Translations under genes and position numbers: made by a program | NCBI GenBank assembly: GCA_025062235.1 | Contig: JANXAE010000013.1 | Span: 1-38,403, forward strand | From: Bryobacteraceae bacterium | GTDB lineage: Bacteria; Acidobacteriota; Terriglobia; Bryobacterales; Bryobacteraceae | Direction of reading: 5' to 3' | Length of the DNA: 38,403 nt | Shown here: piece by piece, positions 18,945 through 28,308 of the stretch | Layout of the letters: each line of letters starts with the position of its first letter | Numbering within the stretch: the first letter of the stretch is position 1 | Notes under the pieces: generated by a model | Seen by the model: only the letters and a program-made list of their open reading frames with translations | The model's database searches: none | Told to the model about the DNA's origin: nothing

Positions 18945-19711
18945 AGCTCGAAGACCTCGGTCTGGCAGCGTTGTTCGACGACCACGAGCCGCGTGGAAAG
19001 TCCGCGGCTGCGCAGCGCCTGGCTCGCAACGAGGCGGACCAGATCGGGATGGTTATTGTTCTCGCTCAGGTGGGCTAGGACCAGCGTGCGAGTGCACGGT
19101 TCCAAATGGCTGCGGATGTACTGCGCCACTGCGTCGTTGGAAAGATGCCCCTGGCGGCTCATGACCCGCTGCTTGACCGGCCAGGGATAGGGGCCGACTT
19201 TGAGCATCTCGAGGTCATGGTTGGACTCCAGCACCAGCAGGTCGGCCCCGCGGATCTGGAAACGGATCGCGTCCGGGATGTAGCCCAGGTCGGTCACGAT
19301 GGCGATCTTGCGTCCCTCGGCCTGGAAGCAGTAGCCCACTGGGTCGGATGCGTCGTGCGGGACGCTGAAGCTGGTGACCTCGATGTCCCCGATCTGCCAG
19401 CGCGCGCCGGCCGGGAACAACTCCAGCGGCGGCGGCTCCCCGTTCCAGGCAATGGCAGCAGCGGTGAGCGCGGTCAGGAAGACGGGACAGGGGGCTCGGC
19501 GCGCCAGCGCGGTCAACCCCGAGACGTGGTCGGTGTGTTCGTGCGTCACGAGGATGGCGTCCAGCCGCTCCAGCGACTCGCCCGCCAGCGCCAGCCGTCT
19601 TTCGATCTCGCGGGCGCTCAGGCCTGCGTCCACCAGAAGCCGCGTCCGGGCACTCGCCACCAAGGTGGCATTTCCCGAGCTCCCGCTGGCCAGTACGCAC
19701 AGGCGAACGAT
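18941..19711 (-). CDS. MBL-fold metallo-hydrolase, YycJ/WalJ-like; N-terminus extended upstream of the ORF-caller start
   Basis: VTHEHTDHVSGL; in-frame upstream codons from ATC at 19711 give (I/M)VRLCVLASGSSGNATLVASARTRLLVDAGLS, the conserved N-terminus, with GGAGG 6 nt upstream. Confidence 0.85.
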   Translation of the reverse strand: MVRLCVLASGSSGNATLVASARTRLLVDAGLSAREIERRLALAGESLERLDAILVTHEHTDHVSGLTALARRAPCPVFLTALTAAAIAWNGEPPPLELFPAGARWQIGDIEVTSFSVPHDASDPVGYCFQAEGRKIAIVTDLGYIPDAIRFQIRGADLLVLESNHDLEMLKVGPYPWPVKQRVMSRQGHLSNDAVAQYIRSHLEPCTRTLVLAHLSENNNHPDLVRLVASQALRSRGLSTRLVVVEQRCQTEVFEL

Positions 19712-19787
19712 GGCGGCCTCCGCGAACCCCTCATGGTAGCATCCCGCGCCAGGGCCGTGCCCGGTCCGGCGTGTCTGCTCGGACGGC

Positions 19788-19793
19788 TACAAT
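19788..19793 (+). promoter_or_regulatory. Candidate -10 element (TACAAT) for dus
   Basis: TACAAT 12 nt upstream of ATG 19806; weak -35. Confidence 0.3.
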
Positions 19794-19805
19794 GATAAGG
19801 CAGAC

Positions 19806-20819
19806 ATGGCGCTCATCCCGCAGGTGCTCAGGATCGGAACGGTCGAGATCCGGCCCGCAACCGTGCTGGCGCCGATGGCAGGCATCACCGACACCGTGTT
19901 CCGGCGGCTGATTCGCGAGCTGGGCGGCTGCGGCCTGATCATGACCGAATTCACCAGCTCGCACGGCATCGTCAACGCGGTGCGGGCGGGCGGCAAAGGG
20001 CGGACGCTCAAGTATCTTTATTTCGAGCCGGACGAGCACCCGATCGGGGCCCAGCTGTTCGGGGCCGACCCGGACGTGTTGGCCGAGGCGGCGCGGCATT
20101 GCGAAGCAGTGGGCTTCGATCTGGTGGATATCAATCTCGGCTGCCCGGCGAAGAAAGTCTGTCGGTCCAACGGCGGTTCCGGACTACTGCGCGATCTCGG
20201 GCTCATCGAGCGCATCTTCCGCAAGGTCCGCGCCGCCATCCGCATTCCCTTGACCGCGAAAGCGCGCGCCGGCTGGAGCTGGCAAGAAATCGTCGCCGTC
20301 CCGGTGGCGCGGCTGGCCGAGGACTGCGGCCTCGATGCCTTCACGCTGCACCCGCGCACGCGCGACCAGGGCTTCGGGGGGCGCGCCGACTGGCGCCTGA
20401 TCGCCGAGGTCAAGGCGGCGGTGCGGATTCCGGTCATCGGCAACGGCGACATCGTCACGCCCGAGGATGCCGCGCGGATGGTGGCCGAGACCGGCTGCGA
20501 TGCGGTCATGATCGGGCGCGCGGCCTCCTACAACCCGTGGATCTTCCAACAGATCGCCGATTACTGCGCCACTGGGCGCTATCGGCAGGCCTCCCAGCAG
20601 GAGCGCTACCAGCTCATGCGCCGCTACTACGCGATGCTGATCGAGCGCGGAGATCCGGAGACCGTGGGGAAGATGAAACAATTCGCAACCTACTTCACCC
20701 ATGGGGTGCGCAACGGGGCGCGCCTGCGCGCCGCCGTCTATCGCGCCCAGCAGCCCGGGGAAATCCTCGAAATGGTGGACGAGTTCTTCACCCGCGAAGT
20801 CGAGCCGCAGGCCGCATGA
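19806..20819 (+). CDS. dus: tRNA-dihydrouridine synthase (DusB-like)
   Basis: [21 protein letters not shown]...[21 protein letters not shown]...[17 protein letters not shown]...[13 protein letters not shown]. Confidence 0.95.
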   Translation: MALIPQVLRIGTVEIRPATVLAPMAGITDTVFRRLIRELGGCGLIMTEFTSSHGIVNAVRAGGKGRTLKYLYFEPDEHPIGAQLFGADPDVLAEAARHCEAVGFDLVDINLGCPAKKVCRSNGGSGLLRDLGLIERIFRKVRAAIRIPLTAKARAGWSWQEIVAVPVARLAEDCGLDAFTLHPRTRDQGFGGRADWRLIAEVKAAVRIPVIGNGDIVTPEDAARMVAETGCDAVMIGRAASYNPWIFQQIADYCATGRYRQASQQERYQLMRRYYAMLIERGDPETVGKMKQFATYFTHGVRNGARLRAAVYRAQQPGEILEMVDEFFTREVEPQAA

Positions 20820-21283
20820 AAAAAGTCCGGCTCGTCACCGACGGCGCTTGCAAGGGCAATCCCGGGCCGGGCGGCTGGGCGGCGATCCTCATCTACGGCA
20901 AGCACCGCAAGGAGCTCTCGGGCGCCGAGCCCGACACGACGAACAACCGCATGGAGTTGCGGGCCGCCATCGAGGGGCTGCGGGCGCTCAAGGAACCCTG
21001 TGAGGTCGAGATCGTTACCGACTCCGAGTATCTGAAGAAAGGCGTCACCGAGTGGCTGCCGCGTTGGAAGAGCCGGGGCTGGACGACGGCCTCGCGCAAC
21101 CTCGTGCGCAATGCAGAGCTATGGCGCGAGCTGGACGAGCTGGCCCGGCGCCACCGCACGCGCTGGGTCTGGACGCGCGGACATGCGGATCATCCGGAAA
21201 ACCGCCGCGCCGATGAGCTGGCCTCCCGCGCCGCACAGGAGCTGGCCGCTCGTGCGAAGATGGCAACTCAGGACGAGCGCTAG
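20816..21283 (+). CDS. rnhA: Ribonuclease HI
   Basis: [25 protein letters not shown]...[15 protein letters not shown]...[10 protein letters not shown]...[22 protein letters not shown] overlap with dus. Confidence 0.95.
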   Translation: MKKVRLVTDGACKGNPGPGGWAAILIYGKHRKELSGAEPDTTNNRMELRAAIEGLRALKEPCEVEIVTDSEYLKKGVTEWLPRWKSRGWTTASRNLVRNAELWRELDELARRHRTRWVWTRGHADHPENRRADELASRAAQELAARAKMATQDER

Positions 21284-21297
21284 CGAACAGGACGACG

Positions 21298-21942
21298 ATG
21301 CGCTTCAGGTTCCCCAAGTTCCTCTTCGTCGCTTTCGCGCTGTGGTCGAGCGGTTGGTGCCAGCGCCCCTCCTTCGGGTTGAAGCTGGGCTGGCCGGCGA
21401 CCGACGCCTTCAAATCCCAGAGCTGGCCGGGCGGCAAGTACGAAGCTGCCAGCGGCCGCTGGGTCCTGGGGCCGGTCTTCGAACTGATGCTTCCTTGGCG
21501 CCTGAGCGTGGAGGCCGACCTGCTGCACCGGTCGGTCGAGTACCGCTCGCAGGGACCGGGCGAAAGCCTGGTGACGACGGGGCGGGTTTGGACCCTGCCC
21601 CTGATGGGAAGACTGCGGCTTTCGGACCGTTGGGTCGCTCCCGTGGTCGGGGGAGGCTTGGTTTGGCAGCGGTTTACCGGCCTCAAACAGACCGGCACGG
21701 AGCCGGCAGGCGCGCTGCCCCGGCAACCGGTCGCGGTCCATCGCAACTGGCCTCGCGAGCTCGTGAACAAGACGCCCCGAGGCTACGTCTTTGCCCTGGG
21801 TCTGGAAGGCAACCTCCTCGGGCCGCGCTTCATTCCGGAATTGCGCTACACCCGTTGGCGCACCGACGCCTTCCGTATGCCGGACGGATCAGCGCTGAGC
21901 GGCCGGAACCAGTTCGAATTCATCCTCGGACTCATGTTCTGA
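21298..21942 (+). CDS. Predicted outer membrane beta-barrel protein
   Basis: Signal peptide, alternating hydrophobic strands (LSVEADLLHRSVEYRS), conserved-type C-terminal strand FEFILGLMF. Confidence 0.65.
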   Translation: MRFRFPKFLFVAFALWSSGWCQRPSFGLKLGWPATDAFKSQSWPGGKYEAASGRWVLGPVFELMLPWRLSVEADLLHRSVEYRSQGPGESLVTTGRVWTLPLMGRLRLSDRWVAPVVGGGLVWQRFTGLKQTGTEPAGALPRQPVAVHRNWPRELVNKTPRGYVFALGLEGNLLGPRFIPELRYTRWRTDAFRMPDGSALSGRNQFEFILGLMF

Positions 21943-21962
21943 GCGATCCAAGAGGTCCCGGG

Positions 21963-22550
21963 TTGCGCCTGGCGATTTTTGGCGGCACGTTCGACCCCGT
22001 CCACTGCGCACATCTGGAAGTAGCCAGGGAGGCGCTGGTCCGATGCGCGCTGGACCGCGTCCTTTTCGTTCCCGCCTCCCACCCCCCTCACAAAGGCTGC
22101 CGAGCCCAAGCTCCCTTCGAAGACCGTGTCCGGATGCTCGAGCTGGCGTGCGAGGGCGAGCCCCGGTTCGAGGTCTCCAGGCTCGAGGAGGGCGAGGAGG
22201 TCAGTTATTCGATCCATACCATCGAAAAGGTCCGCGCCACGCTCGGATCCTCCGACGAGCTTTTTTTTCTCATCGGGGCTGATGCCTTCGCGGAGCTGCC
22301 CACTTGGTACCGCTGGAGGGATGTGGTGCGCTTGGTGACGTTCATCGTAGCCAGCCGGCCTGGACATGCATACCAAGTGCCAGAGGGCGCCAGAGTCGTG
22401 CCAATGATGACACTGGCTTTGCGGGTCTCCTCCAGTCAGTTGCGGGCGCAGCTGGCAGCCGGTCACGAACCGCCAGAAATTCCGCCGAAGGTGCTAGTGT
22501 ACATCCGGAAGCGCGGATTGTATCGTGGCAACCAATCAACGCCGGGCTGA
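21963..22550 (+). CDS. nadD: Nicotinate-nucleotide adenylyltransferase
   Basis: LRLAIFGGTFDPVHCAHLEVAREAL...PASHPPHK...FFLIGADAFAELPTWYRWRDV...VYIRKRGLY; TTG start. Confidence 0.93.
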   Translation: MRLAIFGGTFDPVHCAHLEVAREALVRCALDRVLFVPASHPPHKGCRAQAPFEDRVRMLELACEGEPRFEVSRLEEGEEVSYSIHTIEKVRATLGSSDELFFLIGADAFAELPTWYRWRDVVRLVTFIVASRPGHAYQVPEGARVVPMMTLALRVSSSQLRAQLAAGHEPPEIPPKVLVYIRKRGLYRGNQSTPG

Positions 22551-22764
22551 GCAAGGCCCTCGCCCGTGGAAATTCTCAACGTCTTGTTGAATCGCGAAAC
22601 GCCGCTGGCGACTTTCCATTCAGCGACTTCCGGATCTCTCGGTCAGGATATGCTGATTTCGTCAACAATGGTGTCTCGAGCCGGGCCTCCTACGCGAAGG
22701 GAGCCCGATCTTCTAAGCCGTTGAAATATTGCTGGCTACAAGCCACTTGGGACATCTGGCCAGT

Positions 22765-22781
22765 GCGGTGTGCGAATTGCT
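22765..22781 (+). promoter_or_regulatory. Candidate sigma-54 (-24/-12) promoter upstream of the GcvH-like/FeS/NrfD operon
   Basis: gcGGtgtgcgaattGCt: GG and GC separated by 10 nt, perfect -12 TTGCT, weak -24 box; predicted TSS lies just 5' of the AAAGGAG RBS. Confidence 0.4.
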
Positions 22782-22808
22782 CAGCGATTGGTGAAAGGAG
22801 CACGCACC

Positions 22809-23474
22809 ATGGTCGCTCTGCTGGTTCTCGCAACGTTCGTTGCGTTCATCATCATTGACGTGCTACTTCACCGCGAGAAGTACCGCTTCCCGGTGGCCGA
22901 GCCCGTCCCCACGGAAGCCAAGCCCGAAACGGTACCGATGGTAGCTGGGGTGGCGCTGCCGGACACGCTGGCCTACCATCCCGGCCATACATGGGCGATG
23001 CAGCGGGGGCATGGGCGGATCCGGATCGGCGTGGATGAGTTCGCTGCGAGCCTTTTGGGCCGCGTGTTGAAAATCGAAGGGCCTCCGGCCGGGCGCTGGC
23101 TACGTCAAGGGGAAAAGGGTTGGACCATGAAAACCGTCCATGGCGAGGCGGTCATGGTAGCTCCGGTCGAGGGCGAGATCGTGGCGGTCAACGAGCGAGT
23201 GCGCGAGGACCCCTCGCTGGTGGGCCGCGATCCTTACGGGGCTGGCTGGCTGTACGAGGTCTATTCGCCGGACGTGGAGGTCAGCCTTCGCAACTTGCTT
23301 TCCGGGGCGCTGGCGCGGCGCTGGATGGAATGGGCGGTGATGGAGCTCCGCCAGATGCTGGCGCCGAACGCCCTCGCCACGGCGCTGGACGGCGGGCGGC
23401 TTCAGCCCGAACTGGGCTTGCAACTCGGCGCCGAGCGGTGGCGCGAGGTGACGCGCCGGTTCTTCCTCGTTTGA
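22809..23474 (+). CDS. Membrane-anchored GcvH-like (glycine cleavage H protein fold) protein without the lipoyl lysine
   Basis: N-terminal TM VALLVLATFVAFIIIDVLL; YHPGHTWAMQ, VAPVEGEIVAVNERVREDPSLVGRDPYGAGWLYEV matches GcvH; RBS AAAGGAG before ATG 22809. Confidence 0.85.
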   Translation: MVALLVLATFVAFIIIDVLLHREKYRFPVAEPVPTEAKPETVPMVAGVALPDTLAYHPGHTWAMQRGHGRIRIGVDEFAASLLGRVLKIEGPPAGRWLRQGEKGWTMKTVHGEAVMVAPVEGEIVAVNERVREDPSLVGRDPYGAGWLYEVYSPDVEVSLRNLLSGALARRWMEWAVMELRQMLAPNALATALDGGRLQPELGLQLGAERWREVTRRFFLV

Positions 23475-23483
23475 GGTGTCCCC

Positions 23484-24245
23484 ATGCGAGCGCTGCTGTT
23501 TGACGTGACCCGGTGCGTCGGCTGCGGTGCCTGTGTGGCTGCCTGCTGCGAGGCCAATGGCTTGCCTGGGCCGGAGAGCACCGATCTCGGTCCCAGTCGC
23601 TACACGGTCGTCCGCAAGACGACGACCCCGACAGGGGAGGTCTACTATCGGCGGCTGTGCATGCATTGCCTGGATCCTGCCTGCGCCTCGGTGTGTCCGA
23701 TCGGCGCCCTGAAGAAGTCCGCCTCGGGGCCGGTGGTCTACGACGCCTCGGTGTGCATGGGCTGCCGCTACTGCCTGCAAGCCTGCCCTTTCGAAATCCC
23801 CCGCTACGAGTGGAACAGCCGTGCGCCCAAGCTCGGCAAGTGCTCACTCTGCGCGGGCCGGCTGGCGAAGGGGAAGCCGACGGCTTGCGCCGAGGTCTGC
23901 CCTACGGGCGCGACGATCTACGGGGAGCGCACCGAGCTGCTCAAGGAGGCGCGGGCTCGCATTGCCGCCGAGCCGGACAAGTACGTGCACCACGTCTATG
24001 GCGAGCGGGAAGTGGGCGGGACCTGCGTGCTCTTTCTCTCGAATGTGCCGTTCCGCAGGCTGGGCCTGCCCGAGAACCTGCCGCTGGAGCCGCTGCCCAA
24101 CTACACCGGCCGCGCGCTGTCGCAGATCCCGCCCTTGGTCGGGTCGGCAGGGATCCTGCTGGCCGGGCTGTGGTGGCTGACCAATCGCAAACAGGAAGTG
24201 GCCCGTGCCGAGTGCGTCGGGCGGGCGGGAGGTAACGCGGCATGA
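23484..24245 (+). CDS. 4Fe-4S ferredoxin subunit (HybA/DmsB-type) with C-terminal TM
   Basis: Four Cys clusters: CVGCGACVAAC, CMHCLDPACASVCP, CMGCRYCLQACP, CSLCAG...CAEVCP; TM PPLVGSAGILLAGLWWL. Confidence 0.94.
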   Translation: MRALLFDVTRCVGCGACVAACCEANGLPGPESTDLGPSRYTVVRKTTTPTGEVYYRRLCMHCLDPACASVCPIGALKKSASGPVVYDASVCMGCRYCLQACPFEIPRYEWNSRAPKLGKCSLCAGRLAKGKPTACAEVCPTGATIYGERTELLKEARARIAAEPDKYVHHVYGEREVGGTCVLFLSNVPFRRLGLPENLPLEPLPNYTGRALSQIPPLVGSAGILLAGLWWLTNRKQEVARAECVGRAGGNAA

Positions 24246-25387
24246 TCCAGCGACTGTTCTGGCGTTGGCTGGCCCTGGCCATTCTCGCCGCGGGCGCTTA
24301 CGCGACAGTGGTGCGGTTCGCCAAGGGTCTGGGCGCCGCCACCAATCTTTCCGATCAGATGCCGTGGGGCTTGTGGGTAGGCTTCGACGTGCTCTGCGGC
24401 GTGGGTCTGGCGGCGGGCGGGTTCACGATCACCACAGCGGTTTACATTCTGCACCTGGAAAAGCTGCGTCCGATCGTCCGGCCCGCGGTGCTGACGGCTT
24501 TCTTGGGTTACCTGCTCGTGATCCTCGCGCTCGTCTACGACCTCGGACGGCCGTGGAACATCTGGCGGGCGACCGTGATGTGGAATCCGCGCTCGGTCAT
24601 GTTCGAGGTCGCCTGGTGCGTGATGCTCTACACGACCGTGCTTGCGGTGGAATTCTCGCCCCTGCTCTTCGACAAGCTGGGATGGTGGCGCGCCTCACGG
24701 GTGGCGCGCGCAGCGATCGTGCCGCTGACGGCGGCGGGCTTCATTCTTTCCACGCTGCACCAGTCCTCCCTCGGCAGCCTCTACTTGATCCTGCCCACCA
24801 AGTTGCACCCTCTCTGGTACAGCCCCTTGCTGCCTTGGTTGTTCTGGTTTTCGGCTGTCGCGGGCGGACTGGCAATGGTAATCTTTGAGAGCGGGATGAG
24901 CGCGCGGGCTTTCGGGCGGGCGCTGGAGCTGGACGTCCTGGAAAAGCTGGCCAGGGCGATGGCGGTCTTCGTCGGCCTATTCGTGTTCCTGCGCTGGTGG
25001 GACCTTCTGGTGCGCGGCCACGCCGCCGCCGCCCTGCATGTTGCAGGGCCGGGTTCGCTGGCTGTGCAGCTGTTCTGGCTTGAGCAGGCGCTTTTCCTCG
25101 TGCCCGCTGGGCTGGCGCTCTCGGCGCGGTGGCGGCACAATCCGCAGCGGCTGTTCGCCCTGGCTTGCACGCTGGTGGCAGGCTTCCTGGTGCACCGGTT
25201 GAACGTTTCCACGACGGCGCTGGCTGCAGGCTCGAGCTACCTTCCCTCCTGGATGGAGGTCGCAGTGACCCTGATGCTGGTGACGCTGGGTGTGGTTGCG
25301 TTCCGGTGGGCCGTGCGTCATCTGGCCGTCTTCCCGTCACCGCACCGCCTGAAGGAGGAGCAACCGGCGCAGGCTGTGTATGCATAG
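24242..25387 (+). CDS. NrfD/HybB-family polytopic membrane subunit
   Basis: MPWGLWVGFDVLCGVGLAAGGFTITTAVYILHLEKLRPIVRPAVLTAFLGY...VYDLGRPWNIWRATVMWNPRSVMFEVAWCVMLY. Confidence 0.94.
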   Translation: MIQRLFWRWLALAILAAGAYATVVRFAKGLGAATNLSDQMPWGLWVGFDVLCGVGLAAGGFTITTAVYILHLEKLRPIVRPAVLTAFLGYLLVILALVYDLGRPWNIWRATVMWNPRSVMFEVAWCVMLYTTVLAVEFSPLLFDKLGWWRASRVARAAIVPLTAAGFILSTLHQSSLGSLYLILPTKLHPLWYSPLLPWLFWFSAVAGGLAMVIFESGMSARAFGRALELDVLEKLARAMAVFVGLFVFLRWWDLLVRGHAAAALHVAGPGSLAVQLFWLEQALFLVPAGLALSARWRHNPQRLFALACTLVAGFLVHRLNVSTTALAAGSSYLPSWMEVAVTLMLVTLGVVAFRWAVRHLAVFPSPHRLKEEQPAQAVYA

Positions 25388-26978
25388 GTTGGGCGTCAAG
25401 TTGACGGCGGGGCTGGCGGTGGCGATGGCCGCCGTCCTGCTGTGGCTGGGCAAAGCCAATCTGCGTGTGCTCCGCGAGAACCTGGAGACCACGGCGGTGC
25501 TTTCGGCCCGCAGCATCGCCGACATCATCTTCCGCGCCACGCACGACTCGATGATGCACAACAACCGCGAGGAGCTGATGCACATCATCCACAGCATCGG
25601 CGCGCAGACGGGCGTGCGGAAGATCCGGGTGTTCAACAAGAACGGCACGATCCAGCTTTCCACGCACGCGGGCGAGGTGGGCCAGATGGTGGATCAGCGG
25701 GCCGAAGCCTGCTACGCCTGCCATGCCTCGGACACCCCGCTCGAGAAGCCGGCCGCGCAGCACACCTACCGCTTCTACCGCATGGGGCAGGAGCGCCTGA
25801 TCGGGCTGATCCGCCCGATCGAGAACGAGCCGGCGTGCTCGAACGCATACTGCCATGCCCACCCACCCTCGCAGCGCATACTGGGAGTGCTGGACGTGGT
25901 GCTTTCCCTGGAGCCGGTGGACGAGGCGTTGGCGGCGCACGAGCGGCGCATGCGCGCCCAGGTGCTGATTTCCGCGGCCGTGCTGGTGCTGGTCGGGGGC
26001 CTGCTGGTATGGCTGCTCATCTCGCGCCCCATCCGGCGGTTGATCGAGGGTGTGAACCGGCTGGCGCAGGGTGAACTTTCCTGGCGGTTCCGCATCGAGC
26101 GCCGTGACGAGATCGGCGCCCTGGCCCGCGCCTTCGATCACATGGCGGAACAGGTCGAGTCGGCCAACCGCACCTTGGAGGAGAGGATCCGCCGCAAGAC
26201 CCAGGAGCTCGAGGCTGCCCAGCAGAAGCTGATCCACACGGAGAAGTTGGCCTCGCTCGGCCAGCTCGCAGCCGCAGTCGCGCACGAGATCAACAACCCG
26301 CTGGCCGGTATTTACACCTACGCGCGCCTGTTGGAGAAGAAGGCCGCCCTTTCGGGACCCGCGCTCGAATGGGTGCAAACCATCCAGCGGGAGAGCCGCC
26401 GCTGCGGCGACATCGCCAACAGCCTGCTCGTGTTCGCGCGCAAACAACCCACGCAGACGGCGCCCTGCGACCTGCGCACCATCGTGCGCTATACGCTGGC
26501 CGTGCTCGAGCACAAGTTCCAGGGCGCCGGCATCGAGGTGATCCAGGAGATCCCCGATCTGCCGCCCATTCCCTGCGACGGCTCGCAGATCCAGCAGGTG
26601 CTCACGGCTATCCTGGTCAACGCGGTGGATGCGATCGGCAGCCGCCCGGACCGGCGTGGCAGGATCGCGATCCGCGCCTCCCTGACGCCGGACGAGCGGG
26701 TGGACATCGCCATCAGCAACAACGGCCCCCCGATCCCCGAGGACGTTCTGCCCCGCATCTTCGAACCGTTCTTCTCGACCAAGCAGGCCGCCGCCGGCGT
26801 GGGACTGGGACTGTCGGTAGCCTATGGCATCGTGCAGCGGCACGGCGGCGAGATCCAGGTCTTCTCGAAGGAGGAGGAAACCACCTTCCACGTGCTGCTG
26901 CCGCTGGGTGAAGCCGCCAAATCCGCGGCCCCGGAGTCGTCCGATGTCCGAGCCGAAGCCCTCCATTCTGATCGTTGA
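25380..26978 (+). CDS. Sensor histidine kinase with haem c-binding motifs in the extracytoplasmic sensor region, plus HAMP
   Basis: Sensor region contains CYACH (25710-25724) and CSNAYCH (25836-25856); HAMP-like RPIRRLIEGVNRLAQGEL; H-box AAAVAHEINNPLAGIYTYARLL; GVGLGLSVAYGIVQRHGGEI. Confidence 0.93.
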   Translation: MHRLGVKLTAGLAVAMAAVLLWLGKANLRVLRENLETTAVLSARSIADIIFRATHDSMMHNNREELMHIIHSIGAQTGVRKIRVFNKNGTIQLSTHAGEVGQMVDQRAEACYACHASDTPLEKPAAQHTYRFYRMGQERLIGLIRPIENEPACSNAYCHAHPPSQRILGVLDVVLSLEPVDEALAAHERRMRAQVLISAAVLVLVGGLLVWLLISRPIRRLIEGVNRLAQGELSWRFRIERRDEIGALARAFDHMAEQVESANRTLEERIRRKTQELEAAQQKLIHTEKLASLGQLAAAVAHEINNPLAGIYTYARLLEKKAALSGPALEWVQTIQRESRRCGDIANSLLVFARKQPTQTAPCDLRTIVRYTLAVLEHKFQGAGIEVIQEIPDLPPIPCDGSQIQQVLTAILVNAVDAIGSRPDRRGRIAIRASLTPDERVDIAISNNGPPIPEDVLPRIFEPFFSTKQAAAGVGLGLSVAYGIVQRHGGEIQVFSKEEETTFHVLLPLGEAAKSAAPESSDVRAEALHSDR

Positions 26979-28308
26979 CGACGAGCAGGTCGTACGCGAC
27001 TCGCTGGTGCACTGGTTTGCCGAGGAAGGCTACCACGTGGAGGCCGCTGCCAGCGCCGCCGAGGCGCTGGCGCGGCTGGCGGCGGGCGACCTGGACCTGG
27101 TCATCGCCGACATCCGCATGCCGGGCATGGACGGGTTGGAGCTGCTCGAGCGCATCCAGTCCGAACAGCTCGACACCGCGGTCATCGTCATGACCGGCTA
27201 CGCCAGCGTGGAGAGCGCGGTGCGCGCGCTCAAGCACGGGGCCTTCGATTACGTCACCAAACCGTTCGATCCGGACGATCTTTCCGTGGTGGTGCGCAAC
27301 GCCATCGAGCAACAGCGCCTGAAACGCGAGAACCGCATGCTGCGCGAACAGCTCAGCGAGTCGCTGGCCACCACCGAGCTGGTCGGGCAGAGCGAAGCCA
27401 TGCGGCGGGTGCGCGAACAGATCGAGACCGTGGCGCCGGTGGACACCACGGTTCTGATCGTGGGCGAAAGCGGAACCGGCAAGGAGCTGGTGGCGCGGGC
27501 CATCCATCGCCTCAGCCCCCGACGATACAACCCCATGGTGGTCGTGCATTGCGGCGCGCTCACCGAAACGCTGATCGAAAGCGAACTCTTCGGCCACGAA
27601 AAGGGTGCTTTCACCGGCGCGCAGTATCGCAAGAAGGGCAAGTTCGAAGCGGCCCATGGCGGCACGATCTTCCTGGACGAGATCGCCGACATCAGCCTGA
27701 AGACGCAGACGGACCTGCTGCGCGTCTTGCAGGAACGCGAGATCGTGCGCGTGGGAGGCACGCAGCCCATCAAGGTGGACTTCCGCGTCGTCGCGGCCAC
27801 CAATCGCGACTTGGCGGAGCTGGTCAAGGAGGGACGCTTCCGCTCGGATCTGTACTACCGGCTGAACGTCTTCACCATTCAACTGCCGCCGCTGCGGGAG
27901 CGCCACGGCGACGTGCCCCTGTTGGCGCAGTACTTCCTCGAGAAGTACAGTCGTCAGATGAACCGCAGGTTCACCGGGTTCGACCGCGCCGCCATGGAGA
28001 TTCTGGTCAGCCACAACTGGCCCGGTAACGTGCGCGAGCTAGAGAACATCATCGAAAGGGCTGTCGTCGTGGGGCGCGAACCGCTCATCCGCGCTTCGGA
28101 TCTGGCGATCAACCGCTCGGTCGAGGTCGGCGAGGATCTGACGCTCGAGGCGGTCGAGCGCAAGCACATCATCCGGGTGCTCGAGGACTTCGGCTGGAAC
28201 CAGACCCAAGCCGCCAAAGCCTTGGGCATAGACCGCGTCACGCTGTACCACAAGATCCGGCGCTACGGGTTGAAGCCGCCCGAGCGTACGCGGTCCACGC
28301 GTGTGTGA
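26944..28308 (+). CDS. Sigma-54-dependent response regulator (NtrC family: REC + AAA+ + Fis HTH)
   Basis: ILIVDDEQVVRDSL; VGESGTGKELVARAIH; ELFGHEKGAFTGA; C-terminal NQTQAAKALGIDRVTLYHKIRRYGL. Confidence 0.97.
   Translation: MSEPKPSILIVDDEQVVRDSLVHWFAEEGYHVEAAASAAEALARLAAGDLDLVIADIRMPGMDGLELLERIQSEQLDTAVIVMTGYASVESAVRALKHGAFDYVTKPFDPDDLSVVVRNAIEQQRLKRENRMLREQLSESLATTELVGQSEAMRRVREQIETVAPVDTTVLIVGESGTGKELVARAIHRLSPRRYNPMVVVHCGALTETLIESELFGHEKGAFTGAQYRKKGKFEAAHGGTIFLDEIADISLKTQTDLLRVLQEREIVRVGGTQPIKVDFRVVAATNRDLAELVKEGRFRSDLYYRLNVFTIQLPPLRERHGDVPLLAQYFLEKYSRQMNRRFTGFDRAAMEILVSHNWPGNVRELENIIERAVVVGREPLIRASDLAINRSVEVGEDLTLEAVERKHIIRVLEDFGWNQTQAAKALGIDRVTLYHKIRRYGLKPPERTRSTRV

Noticed and set aside
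24741-26966. 741-aa minus-strand ORF opposite the NrfD and histidine kinase genes
   Set aside because: Antisense shadow ORF typical of high-GC coding DNA; low-complexity His/Arg/Gly/Leu translation with no domain, while the plus strand encodes clear families
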